DNA from: Paenibacillus xylanexedens
Lineage (GTDB): Bacteria; Bacillota; Bacilli; Paenibacillales; Paenibacillaceae
Direction of reading: 5' to 3'
Length of the DNA: 64,000 nt
Assembly (NCBI RefSeq): GCF_007676705.1
Contig: NZ_VEBF01000002.1
Coordinates: 1,488,001-1,552,000 of the forward strand
Made by a program: the position numbers and the translations under genes. Shown piece after piece: positions 1 to 9,055 of the stretch. Under the pieces are notes generated by a model. That model was not told the origin of the DNA, searched no databases, and was given only the letters and a program-made list of their open reading frames with translations. How positions within the stretch are numbered: the first letter of the stretch is position 1; the number at the start of each line of letters is the position of its first letter.

Positions 1-564
1 TGCGCGATCACCAATGTACAGAAGCTTGTCCAGGTCACTTCCGCCGGAGCTGTAGCTATGGCCAGAGAACGTCACATGATCGATCCAATAATTAGAGCCA
101 GAAGTGATATACACCTGGATATCATCATTCCCGTTGATATTTGCTGAATGTTGAAATGTCAGATTCTGAAAAACCACATTGCTTGAACTACTTGTAGATC
201 TGAAATGAATATTCGTTAATGTATGTTTGTCAAAGGAACCTACGAGTGTTTTGTTCGCTCCAAATTCAACCTTTTGCAAGGTGGATGAAGAAATATTCTG
301 TTCAACAACGACAATTTTGGCTGTAGAGCCCGCCATATGTGTTCTCAGGTCATTAAGATTACTTACGTAAACCACCTGACCGTTCTTCCCACCTGTCGTG
401 GCTGCCTTGGATACACCACTTTCATTCTTCGCACTGCCTGCAAAACCGGTTAATCCGTTTGTACCTGTGTTCGGATAACTGGCCGCGCCATATGTAGACG
501 GAGCCGTTGAGATCGTTAACAACAATAGAGTTACCGCGAGTAAAAGCATCGAAAATTTCTTCAA
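1..564 (-). CDS. Pectate lyase (polysaccharide lyase family 1), C-terminus beyond window
   Basis: Secreted enzyme cleaving polygalacturonate by beta-elimination. The start is a TTG at 564 preceded by an AAGGATGG-type ribosome site. Residues 1-27 form a signal peptide (MKKF, a long Leu/Val stretch, cleavage near YGAAS). The mature part shows the beginning of a right-handed beta-helix: the asparagine-rich segments and the [10 protein letters not shown] motif (near residue 170) are typical of the PecC/Amb-allergen domain of family PL1, where the Asp ligates calcium. The Arg-containing catalytic segment would lie beyond the window, so only 188 codons are visible. It fits with the other plant-wall enzymes in the window. 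The fold assignment is confident; substrate preference (pectate or pectin) cannot be decided from this part. Confidence 0.88.
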   Translation of the reverse strand, partial: MKKFSMLLLAVTLLLLTISTAPSTYGAASYPNTGTNGLTGFAGSAKNESGVSKAATTGGKNGQVVYVSNLNDLRTHMAGSTAKIVVVEQNISSSTLQKVEFGANKTLVGSFDKHTLTNIHFRSTSSSSNVVFQNLTFQHSANINGNDDIQVYITSGSNYWIDHVTFSGHSYSSGGSDLDKLLYIGDRA

Positions 565-601
565 AATTTCACCATCCTTTATAATATTATCCTCGAATAC
601 A

Positions 602-618
602 ACACGATTATATCGTGT
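602..618. promoter_or_regulatory. Inverted repeat upstream of pectate lyase, possible operator
   Basis: ACACGAT and ATCGTGT arms separated by three bases form a perfect hyphenated palindrome about 38 bp upstream of the pectate lyase start. It has no T-tract, so an operator is more likely than a terminator. The regulator is unknown. Confidence 0.4.
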
Positions 619-724
619 AACTTTGGTTGTGACAATACAATAATTGCAAAAAGACATCAATATTATCTTTTTTGCAACAGCAGATCAGATATAGTGAAAA
701 AACAAAAACAGACCTTTCTTTCAC

Positions 725-753
725 ACAAAATAGAGCCGCTAATTAGCGGCTCT
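725..753 (-). terminator. Terminator after the AraC regulator gene
   Basis: AGAGCCGCTAA/TTAGCGGCTCT is a perfect 22-bp palindrome at 732-753. On the minus strand it is followed by ATTTTGTG, about 100 bp past the stop codon of the araC-type gene. Confidence 0.6.
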
Positions 754-854
754 ACAAACGAGTACTGTGAGATACAACTTGAACACTTATCCTTCCCTCG
801 GATCAGTTCCTAAAGCCTCTGACGAAAAACCATTCGTTTGCGGATATTAATATA

Positions 855-1697
855 TCACGACTTCTGATAGCTGCGGCGGAAAGCACCGGGTGTAAGTCGT
901 TCCAGCTTCTTGAAGATTGCTCCATAATAGCTGGTAGATTCGAAGCCGACTTGACGAGCAATATCCTCCATCCCACGCTGCACATTGTCGAGCAGCAGTT
1001 CCTTGCTCTTGTTGACCCTTACCTGATTAACATAGCTGATGGGACGAATGCCTGTCGTCTTCTTGAACAAATGACAGAAATATTCCGGGGTGACACTGAT
1101 CAGTCCAGCCAGCGTTGGTAAAGTAATCTCTTCAGCATAATGCTGTTCAATATAATCCAGAACCGGCTTTAATCGCTCATACTGCTGCCCGACCGTATCG
1201 CTGCCCTCCACAGATACGCGTTGAATAATCTCTGTCAATAAGGTATAGAGGATAGCCGAGCAGGCGTAATTGCTTAATGTCTGCTCTTGTGGTGCTAAGG
1301 CCGCTTGCAGCAACTCCCGCATGCGGGATAGAAGGTATTCAGGCGATGCAAGCGTGTATACGCATGTGTCGACAATGCCCACGGTTTCAAACAGGCTCGC
1401 TGACCCGCTGCCATCGAAAATGATCCAGTCGACTTCCCAGCTCTCGGATAGCGCATAGTATTCGTGCTTCTGTCCAGGGAACAACAGCATGCCCATGCCT
1501 GACTTGACGATATGTTCCGTTTCACTTAGCTTGAGCTTGCCCACACCGCTGCGACATTGTATCCACTGATAATCCTGAATGCCTTGATCTCGGCGTATGT
1601 GCTCCTGTTCATGATGCAGGCCGATGCCAAGCAAATAAAAAGGGAGCAGCTTGTCTCGGGCAGATAATACCGGAAAATTGCGATTGGGAAGAGGCAT
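855..1697 (-). CDS. AraC-family transcriptional regulator
   Basis: A 280-residue DNA-binding regulator. Residues about 20-150 form the sugar-binding cupin region usual in this family (for example the FPGQKHEYYA segment). Residues about 180-278 hold two helix-turn-helix units, the first around LAGLISVTPEYFCHLFKKTT and the second around DIARQVGFESTSYYGAIFKK, the AraC signature. It is divergent from the GH42 beta-galactosidase gene, with 116 bp between the two starts, so it probably activates that gene in response to a galactoside or pectin-derived sugar. The ligand is inferred from the neighbourhood only. Confidence 0.9.
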   Translation of the reverse strand: MPLPNRNFPVLSARDKLLPFYLLGIGLHHEQEHIRRDQGIQDYQWIQCRSGVGKLKLSETEHIVKSGMGMLLFPGQKHEYYALSESWEVDWIIFDGSGSASLFETVGIVDTCVYTLASPEYLLSRMRELLQAALAPQEQTLSNYACSAILYTLLTEIIQRVSVEGSDTVGQQYERLKPVLDYIEQHYAEEITLPTLAGLISVTPEYFCHLFKKTTGIRPISYVNQVRVNKSKELLLDNVQRGMEDIARQVGFESTSYYGAIFKKLERLTPGAFRRSYQKS

Positions 1698-1813
1698 ACG
1701 ACTAACTCTCCTGTTATCTTAATATTGTTATATCAGATTAATTATTTAAGATATTCACTACAATTAATATAGCATATAATCGCAATATATTGATAAATAA
1801 AGGAGATTACAGG
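1698..1813. promoter_or_regulatory. Divergent promoter region between araC-type gene and GH42 gene
   Basis: A very AT-rich 116-bp spacer with several TATAAT-like hexamers on both strands. It ends in an AAAGGAG ribosome site for the GH42 start. No clear inverted repeat is visible. Confidence 0.45.
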
Positions 1814-3799
1814 ATGACAATTAAGATCGGAATTGATTATTATCCAGAGCAATGGACACCGGAGTTATGGGAGAAAGACGCCGTACTTATGCAAGAAACA
1901 GGAGTTGCCGTTGTGCGAATGGCGGAGTTCGCCTGGAGCCGAATGGAACCGACTGAAGGTAATTATCAGTTTGAATGGTTGGATGCAGCTATAGAAGTAT
2001 TCGCTTCGCGTGGCATGAAAATTGTGTTATGCACCCCCACCAATACCCCGCCGAACTGGATGACAACCCGTTATCCGGATGTGCTGCCCATGGATGAGCA
2101 ACACCACATTATCCGGCCAGGTGTGCGTGGTCATCGTTGCAACAACAGCCCTTCGTTGAGAATGCTGGGCTCTAGATTTGTGGAAGCGATATCACAGCGC
2201 TACGGTAAGCATCCCGCCGTCATCGGCTGGCAAATCGATAACGAGATGCACTACCAGGAGTGCCATTGTGATACATGCAATCGTGCATTTGTCGCTTGGC
2301 TGCAGAAGCGTTATTCCAATCTGGAGGAGTTGAACCTGGAGTGGGGTACGGTCGTCTGGAGTGGGGAGTACAGCAGCTGGGCTGAGGTAACAACGCCGCT
2401 CGGTGCCAGCAAACCGATGAATCCTTCCTATCTTCTGGAGTACAAGCGGTTTTGTTCCGACAGCGTAGGCTATCTGCTGGGATGGCAGCTTGAGATTTTA
2501 CGTCGTAACTGTCCAGATCAATTCGTGACGCATAACATGTGGCAATATCCGAATAGCCTGGACTATTATGATATGCACAACGAATTGGACTTCGTCTCTG
2601 TCGATTATTATCCGAATGAGCTGTATCGCGATTATGGCGATCGGTTTCCGAGAAATGGTGCGCTTACGCTGGACTTGGTTCGCGGCATCAAACGCCGGAA
2701 TTTCTGGGTAATGGAACAGCTCAGCGGAGCACAGGGCGCCTGGATGCCGATTCAGCGCACCCCCTATCCCGGACTGATCCGGGCTCGCTCCTGGCAGACA
2801 ATCGCCCGCGGTGCCGATATGGTCGTCCATTTCCGCTGGCGGAGTGCTACCGTAGGAGCCGAACAATTCTGGCACGGGCTGATCGACCACAGCAATGTTC
2901 CTGGACGCAGGTTCAGGGAATTCGCGGAGCTTACTCGCGAGGTGAACCAGTTAGGAGAACTGCTCGCCGACTCGACCATTGTTACCCAGGTTGCGATTCT
3001 GCATTCGCATGATCAGCATACGGCGCTTTCCCTTCAGCCGCAGGCGGAAGGAGGAATGCACTATATAGACAACTTGTCCTCTATGCATAATGCATTTTTG
3101 AAAATGGGCATCGGTACGGACGTTATCAACTGGACTGAGGAGCTCAATGGGTACAAGCTGGTCATTGTCCCTTCCCTCTTCCTGTTAAGTGAAGAAGTAG
3201 CACAGCGGCTGGAGCGATTCGCAGCCAAGGGCGGTACGGTTGTCCTCACCAATCGGACTGGCGTGAAGAACATGAGGAATGTATGTGAGATGTTGCCTCT
3301 GCCTGGGCTACTGGCTGAAGCGGCGGGTATTGTCGTAAGTGAATATGATGCCATCGGCAACAGTGAGCATCGGATACGGAACGCGGAGGGCAAGACATTC
3401 GCTGCGAAGCAATGGTGTGATCTACTGGAACTGCGAGGGGCAGAGCCGATCGCCTGGTATGACAACGACTTTTACGAAGGTGTACCGGCGGTTACTGTCA
3501 ATAAGCTTGGTGAAGGTGAAGTGTATTATGTTGGCACTTGGCCGGAGCCATCGTATTTCTATCAGCTGTTTGAAGACATATTGAAGGAAAAGGATTTGGC
3601 GCCCAAAATACAGTTGCCGGAAGGTGTCGAGCTGTCGATTCGAACGAAGGGGGAGCAAAACTTCCTCTTCCTGATCAATTTGACGAATGAGCAACGAGAG
3701 ATTACGCTGGACGTTCCTTATCGCAGCTTGTTGACTAACGAGAGATTGGATCAGAAGTTGACTCTTCCAGCTCTGGGAGTAGATATACTAACTGTATAA
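1814..3799 (+). CDS. Beta-galactosidase, glycoside hydrolase family 42
   Basis: Cytoplasmic hydrolase of 661 residues releasing terminal beta-galactosyl units. An in-frame upstream ATG exists at 1790, but ATG 1814 has the AAAGGAG site, so it is chosen. The N-terminal TIM barrel opens with GIDYYPEQW. The acid/base Glu is in WQIDNEMHY and the nucleophile Glu in WVMEQLSGAQGAW. A zinc-type Cys cluster (HRCNNS, CHCDTC) is present, as in many GH42 enzymes. The trimerisation/flavodoxin-like domain (about 390-590) and a short beta C-terminal domain follow. There is no signal peptide, so it acts on imported oligosaccharides. The length is normal for GH42. Confidence 0.95.
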   Translation: MTIKIGIDYYPEQWTPELWEKDAVLMQETGVAVVRMAEFAWSRMEPTEGNYQFEWLDAAIEVFASRGMKIVLCTPTNTPPNWMTTRYPDVLPMDEQHHIIRPGVRGHRCNNSPSLRMLGSRFVEAISQRYGKHPAVIGWQIDNEMHYQECHCDTCNRAFVAWLQKRYSNLEELNLEWGTVVWSGEYSSWAEVTTPLGASKPMNPSYLLEYKRFCSDSVGYLLGWQLEILRRNCPDQFVTHNMWQYPNSLDYYDMHNELDFVSVDYYPNELYRDYGDRFPRNGALTLDLVRGIKRRNFWVMEQLSGAQGAWMPIQRTPYPGLIRARSWQTIARGADMVVHFRWRSATVGAEQFWHGLIDHSNVPGRRFREFAELTREVNQLGELLADSTIVTQVAILHSHDQHTALSLQPQAEGGMHYIDNLSSMHNAFLKMGIGTDVINWTEELNGYKLVIVPSLFLLSEEVAQRLERFAAKGGTVVLTNRTGVKNMRNVCEMLPLPGLLAEAAGIVVSEYDAIGNSEHRIRNAEGKTFAAKQWCDLLELRGAEPIAWYDNDFYEGVPAVTVNKLGEGEVYYVGTWPEPSYFYQLFEDILKEKDLAPKIQLPEGVELSIRTKGEQNFLFLINLTNEQREITLDVPYRSLLTNERLDQKLTLPALGVDILTV

Positions 3800-3821
3800 G
3801 ATCAGCAGCTTTTCTTATTTA

Positions 3822-3868
3822 AGAAGGGATGTCTCACAAGGCTTACAACCTTGAGGGACATCCCTTCT
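3822..3868. terminator. Bidirectional terminator between GH42 and anti-sigma genes
   Basis: AGAAGGGATGTC and GACATCCCTTCT form 12-bp arms, with an inner CAAGG/CCTTG stem. It lies between two convergent genes. Confidence 0.75.
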
Positions 3869-3923
3869 CTGCTTTCACTAACATCCACCTAATCTGAATA
3901 AGAGTATTGCCAGTTAGTTCATC

Positions 3924-5066
3924 TTATTTGATTTTGATTTCCAGTTCATCCTTCTTCGCTTCCTGCAAATCATCATAGACCTTATCTGGTTTACCACGAA
4001 GTTTTAATACCATGGACTCCGGATGGTCCAACAGATTGCTACTGAAAGAATACATCATTCCGTCTTCCGTTCCGCTCCCGCCTACCATGGATAACTTGGT
4101 CTGTTTCCCGTTTTTAGTGGTAGTTACAATCTCAAGAGGCTGAACGACTTCACTGATCGACAACTTCGTTTTGTAATCGATCTCTTGCTCCGGCTCAAAA
4201 ACAATTCTAACCCGAGTCACAAGCGGTGATAATTCCACTTCGGACAACGTAACTTCATGACCCCCAACGGTAAAGGTCCGATTAACGTTGATGATTTCCG
4301 TTTTGGGGATAGAGAACTTGGGATCCAGTGCAAAAGAAAGATTCATTTTTTTGGAATATTTATATTTTCGTTCCTTTTCCCCTTTTTCTGAATTTCCCAC
4401 CACATCTGGAACAACGGAAGAAAGCTGGAATTGAAGATTCACTTGCTCAGGCAGTGGTTTATTTCGATTACGCTCAATTGTATTCCGGCCATAAATGGTA
4501 TGTTTATCATTCGAAAAATGCATACCTCCTATATTTCCGTTATCAAGGACATAACCTGTTTTTGCATCCGTCATCTTGGTATTGACTATCGAATAAATCT
4601 CTTGCGAAGCATCCGTTCTGGCGGTATACAATACGGTTATCCTGTTCTCATCCGCCATAACCGCGTTCACGGTAAACTGATATATTCCTGATGTCACCGT
4701 CCGATCCACGAGTTGCACATAACCATTATTGAGCGTTGAAGTAATCGTTGCACGGTCCATATCCGAAGTTGCCAACTCACGAAAGGGTTCAAGTACTCCC
4801 CAATGGGGCATAGGCTCAGTATATGTTGCCGGTTGTTGCCCATAGTTTCCAAGCGGGCCTATAAGAAACCAACCCGCAGCCAGAACCGTGACTAGCACTG
4901 CCGTGATCCATTTGATACGAACAGTCCTACCTGATCGTTTTGTTCTGGCCTTTGCGAGACCACGTTGAATTGCCGCAGTCGTGTCCGCCGGATTCCATTG
5001 CTGTTTCTCTCTTTTCACCTGATATGCGTCTGCAAGAAGTGCTTTCTCCTCCGGGTTAGTGGTCAT
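3924..5066 (-). CDS. DUF4179 anti-sigma-factor-like membrane protein
   Basis: A 380-residue protein with a short cytoplasmic N-terminus (about 1-50), one transmembrane helix (WITAVLVTVLAAGWFLIGPL, about 50-70) and a large extracytoplasmic beta-rich domain. This is the arrangement of DUF4179 proteins, which are commonly encoded next to ECF sigma factors and hold them inactive at the membrane. It starts 11 bp inside the upstream sigma gene, indicating translational coupling. The stimulus is unknown. The anti-sigma role is inferred from the operon and topology. Confidence 0.8.
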   Translation of the reverse strand: MTTNPEEKALLADAYQVKREKQQWNPADTTAAIQRGLAKARTKRSGRTVRIKWITAVLVTVLAAGWFLIGPLGNYGQQPATYTEPMPHWGVLEPFRELATSDMDRATITSTLNNGYVQLVDRTVTSGIYQFTVNAVMADENRITVLYTARTDASQEIYSIVNTKMTDAKTGYVLDNGNIGGMHFSNDKHTIYGRNTIERNRNKPLPEQVNLQFQLSSVVPDVVGNSEKGEKERKYKYSKKMNLSFALDPKFSIPKTEIINVNRTFTVGGHEVTLSEVELSPLVTRVRIVFEPEQEIDYKTKLSISEVVQPLEIVTTTKNGKQTKLSMVGGSGTEDGMMYSFSSNLLDHPESMVLKLRGKPDKVYDDLQEAKKDELEIKIK

Positions 5067-5604
5067 GCCAATCCCTCCTATTCCTCATCAACTTGCGCAA
5101 CTGTTGGAGTCCCTTGTGCTGCCAGGTCTTGATCGTACCTTCCGGTTTGCCGAGGATGGAGGCAATATCCGTCAGTGTCATGTCGTTATAATATTTCAGC
5201 AATAATACATGGCGATATTTCGGTTTCACCTTTTGCAAAAGAGATTCCATAGCGATTCGATTATCATCAACGCTAATCATCCAAGACGCCGGAATGCTGT
5301 CCTCTATATCCTCCTTCGCCAGAGGTGTCGCCCGCTTGCGGCGCCTCTGCTCATCAATGCAGACATAGATCAGAATCCGAATGATCCAAGACTTGAACGC
5401 CTTCTCATTGTTCAGCGTACGACGCTTGATCCAAGCTCGGCATGTCATCTCCTGCACAGCTTCCAGCGCATCTTGCCGATTACGCAGGTAACTGTAGGCA
5501 ATAGAAATGAGCGTATCTTGATACTCCATAATGGATTGCACAAATGCCGTCTCGTCTTCGGTCTGCACATAGATCCTCTGGTTCATCTCTGCTTTTGTTT
5601 CCAC
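5056..5604 (-). CDS. ECF-type RNA polymerase sigma factor (sigma-70 family)
   Basis: An upstream ATG at 5658 is in frame, but the GTG at 5604 sits seven bases after a GGAGG, so the protein is taken as 182 residues. Region 2 runs around DTLISIAYSYLRNRQDALEA and AFKSWIIRILIYVCIDEQRR. Region 4 has the HTH around DMTLTDIASILGKPEGTIKT. There is no region 1 or 3, as expected for group 4 sigma factors. It is co-transcribed and overlaps with the DUF4179 gene, its presumed antagonist. The regulon cannot be told from this window; autoregulation is common in such pairs. Confidence 0.9.
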   Translation of the reverse strand: METKAEMNQRIYVQTEDETAFVQSIMEYQDTLISIAYSYLRNRQDALEAVQEMTCRAWIKRRTLNNEKAFKSWIIRILIYVCIDEQRRRKRATPLAKEDIEDSIPASWMISVDDNRIAMESLLQKVKPKYRHVLLLKYYNDMTLTDIASILGKPEGTIKTWQHKGLQQLRKLMRNRRDWHDH

Positions 5605-5681
5605 CCCGCATCCCTCCTTCTCTCTCTTTCTGTGGTATAAGACGGGTGAGTGAATCAAACGGTTTTTATTATTTGCTCATC

Positions 5682-5714
5682 AAAAAAAGCTCCGCCATCA
5701 TCCTGAGGGAGCTT
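5682..5714 (-). terminator. Rho-independent terminator of the five-gene small-protein operon
   Basis: On the minus strand AAGCTCCC and GGAGCTT arms are followed by TTTTTTT. It lies 70 bp after the last gene of the operon at 5784-8420. Confidence 0.8.
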
Positions 5715-5783
5715 GATTACCTAGCACTTCAGCCGAAGATATTCTGATTGTCGTGTAATTTTAGAAACTTCATATCAACTAAC

Positions 5784-6185
5784 TTACAGATTACCCGTTA
5801 TTTCGATTCCATCAGCCGACTGCAGATGAGTTCTTACCCAAGTGGTGAACTGATTCAAAAACATCCGTAATTCAGGCTCTGCAACCACCTGTTGATCCAG
5901 CTCTAATAGAATCTCCACCCACACTTCCTTCGTAATGGGATTGTCCCAGCAGGAATCAAGTGCCTTCATCTCTTCTCCAGATCGAGGGTCAGTTAACGGG
6001 AACATTCGATCCAATGCCGGACGAATATGATCAAAGTCTTCATTATATATGAACAGCATATCTTCCATCTCTACTTCGACTGATTCTTGTATGTATAAGG
6101 GTGATAAAACAAAACCCACATTCCGCTGCGGACCTTGATACTGATAAATGAGTGCAGGAATAGTCCTCTTTGATCTTTTAGCCAT
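5784..6185 (-). CDS. Small protein of unknown function, last gene of immunity-like operon
   Basis: 133 residues, not recognised. A good AGGAGG site precedes ATG 6185. The protein is acidic, has no signal peptide or transmembrane helix and is rich in Trp/Phe in its second half (SCWDNPITKEVWVEILLELD), a composition common in small immunity-type proteins. It is the promoter-distal member of a five-gene operon that includes a SUKH protein. The immunity role is an inference from context only. Confidence 0.7.
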   Translation of the reverse strand: MAKRSKRTIPALIYQYQGPQRNVGFVLSPLYIQESVEVEMEDMLFIYNEDFDHIRPALDRMFPLTDPRSGEEMKALDSCWDNPITKEVWVEILLELDQQVVAEPELRMFLNQFTTWVRTHLQSADGIEITGNL

Positions 6186-6224
6186 ATAGAATCATCCTCC
6201 TGTTTCAGGCAAATCTCCTACCGA

Positions 6225-6551
6225 TCAGAGTTCAAACCAGGTTAAACCGCCATCAACCTGCCTGGTTTCTCGCTCCATCTGTTGCATCCAACTCCGCGCC
6301 TCTTCGCCCCCGATATGAAACAAACAGTAGATATACAACTCTCCGTCGACCGTCTCTTCCAATCCAGAAGCCTCTTCCACCCACACTTCAAGCGCTCTAG
6401 GCCAGGAAGGATCTTCACGTTTCAGTACAAAACCATTGGCATGGTGTTCCAAGCTGTACATGTCGGTAAACGTTAATGCACCTGCCAGACGTTTCACGAC
6501 TTCAGGTAAAATCGCGGGCTCCATTGTTCTAATCCCGTATTCCCAGCCCAC
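6225..6551 (-). CDS. Small protein of unknown function in immunity-like operon
   Basis: 108 residues, not recognised. It starts with GTG 6551, eight bases after GGAGG; the ATG two bases further upstream is out of frame. The protein is soluble and acidic with many aromatic residues (DPSWPRALEVWVEEASG) and no membrane segment. It lies 39 bp before the next gene and 14 bp after the SMI1/KNR4 gene, so it is clearly co-transcribed. Confidence 0.68.
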   Translation of the reverse strand: MGWEYGIRTMEPAILPEVVKRLAGALTFTDMYSLEHHANGFVLKREDPSWPRALEVWVEEASGLEETVDGELYIYCLFHIGGEEARSWMQQMERETRQVDGGLTWFEL

Positions 6552-6565
6552 ATGTACGACCTCCT

Positions 6566-7213
6566 TCAGTCTTCTTTTGCTCCAGATGATTGCTTTTGTT
6601 CATGTATTTGATGGATTGAACGATCTAACCACAACTCGTACCAATCCAAAAAATGCAATCGATTCGTATTGCCCCAATACTGATCAGGATAAATTCCATT
6701 TCGGTTGGCCCGGTCATCAACCCAGATTTCTCCGTAGGAGGCTCCCTTAACGATCAGATTCATGGAAATGCCACAGCCAAAATCACTGATGCGCAGCATG
6801 CCTGCTGACCATTTTGGATCAAAATATTCTTGCTCTAGCACATCCCATTCCTCTTCTTCCTTGCTGTCATCGAACCAGTCATAGTTCCAGTTCCATGCTT
6901 CCGTGAATTGGAAAGGGTCCGAGACTGCGTTCAACTCATCGTCATAACCCAGCACTGCGTATACCCCGTCATCGGGGAGTTCCAGTCCGTAATAAGGCCC
7001 TGCACCGCCAGCTCCCATATGGAGAAGCCAAGCCTTATACTCCCCAGGCAACTCTATCCGCCATTTCTGTTCGAACTGCGCGATATCCTCTTGTGTCCAT
7101 ACAGGTGCCATCTCATATTCATGGTTTTCTGCGCCGAAAAGGTCCAGATCGGGGTCCAAACTTCGGAGATTCTTCATCTTTTCACGCATTCGTTCCAATT
7201 GCACCTTGTACAT
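6566..7213 (-). CDS. SMI1/KNR4 (SUKH) family protein
   Basis: 215 residues with the SUKH fold signature in the N-terminal half: WTQEDIAQFEQKWRIELPGE, then YKAWLLHMGAGGAGPYYGL and the later FGCGISMNLIVKG segment. Established knowledge: bacterial SUKH proteins often neutralise polymorphic or contact-dependent toxins, mostly nucleases. No toxin gene lies nearby. The ribosome site GGGAGGAG is correctly spaced from ATG 7213. The family call is confident; the biological role here is inference. Confidence 0.85.
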   Translation of the reverse strand: MYKVQLERMREKMKNLRSLDPDLDLFGAENHEYEMAPVWTQEDIAQFEQKWRIELPGEYKAWLLHMGAGGAGPYYGLELPDDGVYAVLGYDDELNAVSDPFQFTEAWNWNYDWFDDSKEEEEWDVLEQEYFDPKWSAGMLRISDFGCGISMNLIVKGASYGEIWVDDRANRNGIYPDQYWGNTNRLHFLDWYELWLDRSIHQIHEQKQSSGAKED

Positions 7214-7233
7214 GGCTTACTTCTCCTCCCTCA

Positions 7234-7920
7234 CTACTCTATTAACGGTCTTTCGACAACGTACCCGCGTAGCCTCAGTTCATCCAGTGCTGCTGCCACA
7301 TCTCGCTGAGGACACAGCTGCTTAATCAGGCTGGCAGTCAATGGTTCTTCTTCATATACTTTAGCTACGGCTCCCAGCGACAATTCCTGTAAGTCATAGT
7401 ATGCTTTGGCCCAATCAACGTAATCTTCCGGGTTCTTCTCCATATACCCCAGCAAAAAGTCCGCTCCACCTCCGGTGTCCGCTTCGTCTTCTTCGGCTAT
7501 CGCCAGCTGAATCCAGCTACCAACCTTCCATTGCAAGTCGTCTCCTTCCTGCCACAGGCAAAAGGTGACATCCTCCAGGGCCAATGTCTCCTCATGATGC
7601 CGCAGAACAGCCATCAACGTCTCTGGCACATCATCGTACATGCCCGGATAGATTTCTCCATCCTCACGGGCATGTGGGCTCAAAGGTGACTCATGATCGA
7701 ATCCTTTGATCAACGTGCCCGAATCTGTAAACAATACATGCAGATGATCCCCTGCTCCATTATTAATACTCCCCCATGCCACACCAGGCTGAAGCTCAGC
7801 ATCATAACTATGTACGCGCAGCCATTCTTCCTCGGAAAAAATGATGTCCAATGCAGCGAGTATCCTCATCCGTTTATGCAGAGTATGTGCATTCATTGTT
7901 ATCTCGTTCCAATCCTGCAT
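7234..7920 (-). CDS. Protein of unknown function in immunity-like operon
   Basis: The longest ORF begins at 7956, but ATG 7920 (MQDWNE) directly follows GGAGGGG and is preferred, giving 228 residues. The sequence has a central region SYDAELQPGVAWGSINNGAG and GSGTLIKGFDHESP-like text that recalls small Firmicute proteins found beside SUKH genes, followed by an acidic C-terminal helical part. No signal or membrane segment is seen. It lies 20 bp upstream of the SMI1/KNR4 gene. Function unknown; an immunity role is possible. Confidence 0.7.
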   Translation of the reverse strand: MQDWNEITMNAHTLHKRMRILAALDIIFSEEEWLRVHSYDAELQPGVAWGSINNGAGDHLHVLFTDSGTLIKGFDHESPLSPHAREDGEIYPGMYDDVPETLMAVLRHHEETLALEDVTFCLWQEGDDLQWKVGSWIQLAIAEEDEADTGGGADFLLGYMEKNPEDYVDWAKAYYDLQELSLGAVAKVYEEEPLTASLIKQLCPQRDVAAALDELRLRGYVVERPLIE

Positions 7921-7952
7921 ATGAACCCCTCCTGTCTGTTCGCATATGTACA

Positions 7953-8420
7953 TCACATCCGGATTAATTCATCCAGCGTGTTCTTACCCTGCATACTTGG
8001 TTTCATGAGAATCGAGATGCGACTGGCTTCTCTGGAGATGATACAAGCATAGTTTCCCGGCTTTAATTGAAACAGAACCCCTTCACACGACTCATCCGGC
8101 TCCAGCTCACCGCCACTGACATCCTCTGCTGCTCCCAGATAAACGTTGCCCGACGGAACTTGCAGATGATAGACACTTCCCTGTTCGGCTATGAAATCTG
8201 GCTTTTGATCTGAATCTGCATCCTCCAGGCTCCATTCCACCTCATATACTCCATCCGCACCCAGATTCAGGAACAGACAATGGCCTGCATTCACCTCAGC
8301 CAGTTCATCCTCCGGTATGGACCACCAGTCTGAAGTATCCTCTACACGATGCTTCAACGCCGCCAGATCATACAGGCACAATGTTGCCGTATCTGTAACC
8401 ATTTGAAATGTTCCTCGCAT
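7953..8420 (-). CDS. Small acidic beta-rich protein, first gene of immunity-like operon
   Basis: About 155 residues from ATG 8420. A second in-frame ATG at 8402 (MVTDTATL) also has an AGGA site and may be the real start. Conserved-looking core: TDTATLCLYDLAALKHRVED followed by WWSIPEDEL. This resembles, from memory, a DUF family of single-domain proteins; I cannot confirm the number. Highly acidic and soluble. It is first in the operon, so the promoter should lie in 8421-8600. Confidence 0.68.
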   Translation of the reverse strand: MRGTFQMVTDTATLCLYDLAALKHRVEDTSDWWSIPEDELAEVNAGHCLFLNLGADGVYEVEWSLEDADSDQKPDFIAEQGSVYHLQVPSGNVYLGAAEDVSGGELEPDESCEGVLFQLKPGNYACIISREASRISILMKPSMQGKNTLDELIRM

Positions 8421-8601
8421 GTTCAACCGTCCCTTCGATCTGATTCAGGTCCGATATAGAACCATATCCCACCATTATATCAAGGCTCATACACGTGTAA
8501 AAGGAACCCAGGGGCCAACTCTGCTTGCGCAACTCTTCATTTCTGGTTCCAAACGGTCGATATAAGCATAACTGACTTTTTTGAATTTGATGGAGGAAGC
8601 C

Positions 8602-8979
8602 ATGTCAATTAACAATAGAAAAGAACCCTTTCGCTACACATTGAAGGAACCGATCCACTTTGAGATCTATATTCTCAGCATCAACGGGGTCATTGCACCA
8701 CCGAAACCCATTCAGGCCGAACTCTGCGATATCAGTCGATCCGGCTGTCAGCTGTCATTTCCGCTGTCCCTTCCTGTAGAGAATAACGATATTCGGATTG
8801 GAATGAATATGCTGCTCTTTGAAGACCCTCTATATATGGAAGGCACTCTCCGCTGGGGTCAAGAAAAAAATACCTCATGGCATTATGGTGTTCAACTCGA
8901 AATGCAGGATGGGAACCAGGACCGTCTCTCTCGAGAGATGCGAATGCTTGCAGGACAAGGCAAAATTATCGTGAAATAG
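8602..8979 (+). CDS. PilZ-domain protein (cyclic-di-GMP receptor)
   Basis: The ORF extends upstream to a TTG at 8581, but ATG 8602 follows GGAGG by five bases and is chosen (125 residues). PilZ features: a basic N-terminal segment RKEPFRYTL corresponding to the Arg-rich c-di-GMP loop, the AELCDISRSGCQLSF strand matching the (D/N)xSxxG motif, and the terminal GTLRWGQE plus HYGVQLEM strands. The first motif is not a full RxxxR, so ligand binding should be tested. It is a single-domain cytosolic effector, probably linked to motility or matrix control. It stands alone between divergent and convergent neighbours. Confidence 0.82.
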   Translation: MSINNRKEPFRYTLKEPIHFEIYILSINGVIAPPKPIQAELCDISRSGCQLSFPLSLPVENNDIRIGMNMLLFEDPLYMEGTLRWGQEKNTSWHYGVQLEMQDGNQDRLSREMRMLAGQGKIIVK

Positions 8980-9010
8980 TTAATTAGCCATATAGCCTGA
9001 TAACAAAAAA

Positions 9011-9039
9011 CAAAAAACAGCCCAATCAAATTGGACTGT
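9011..9039 (-). terminator. Terminator of the NCS2 permease gene
   Basis: ACAG-CCCAAT/ATTGG-ACTGT hairpin followed on the minus strand by a run of T, just after the permease stop. Confidence 0.7.
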
Positions 9040-9055
9040 CGCAAGATGAAACTCT

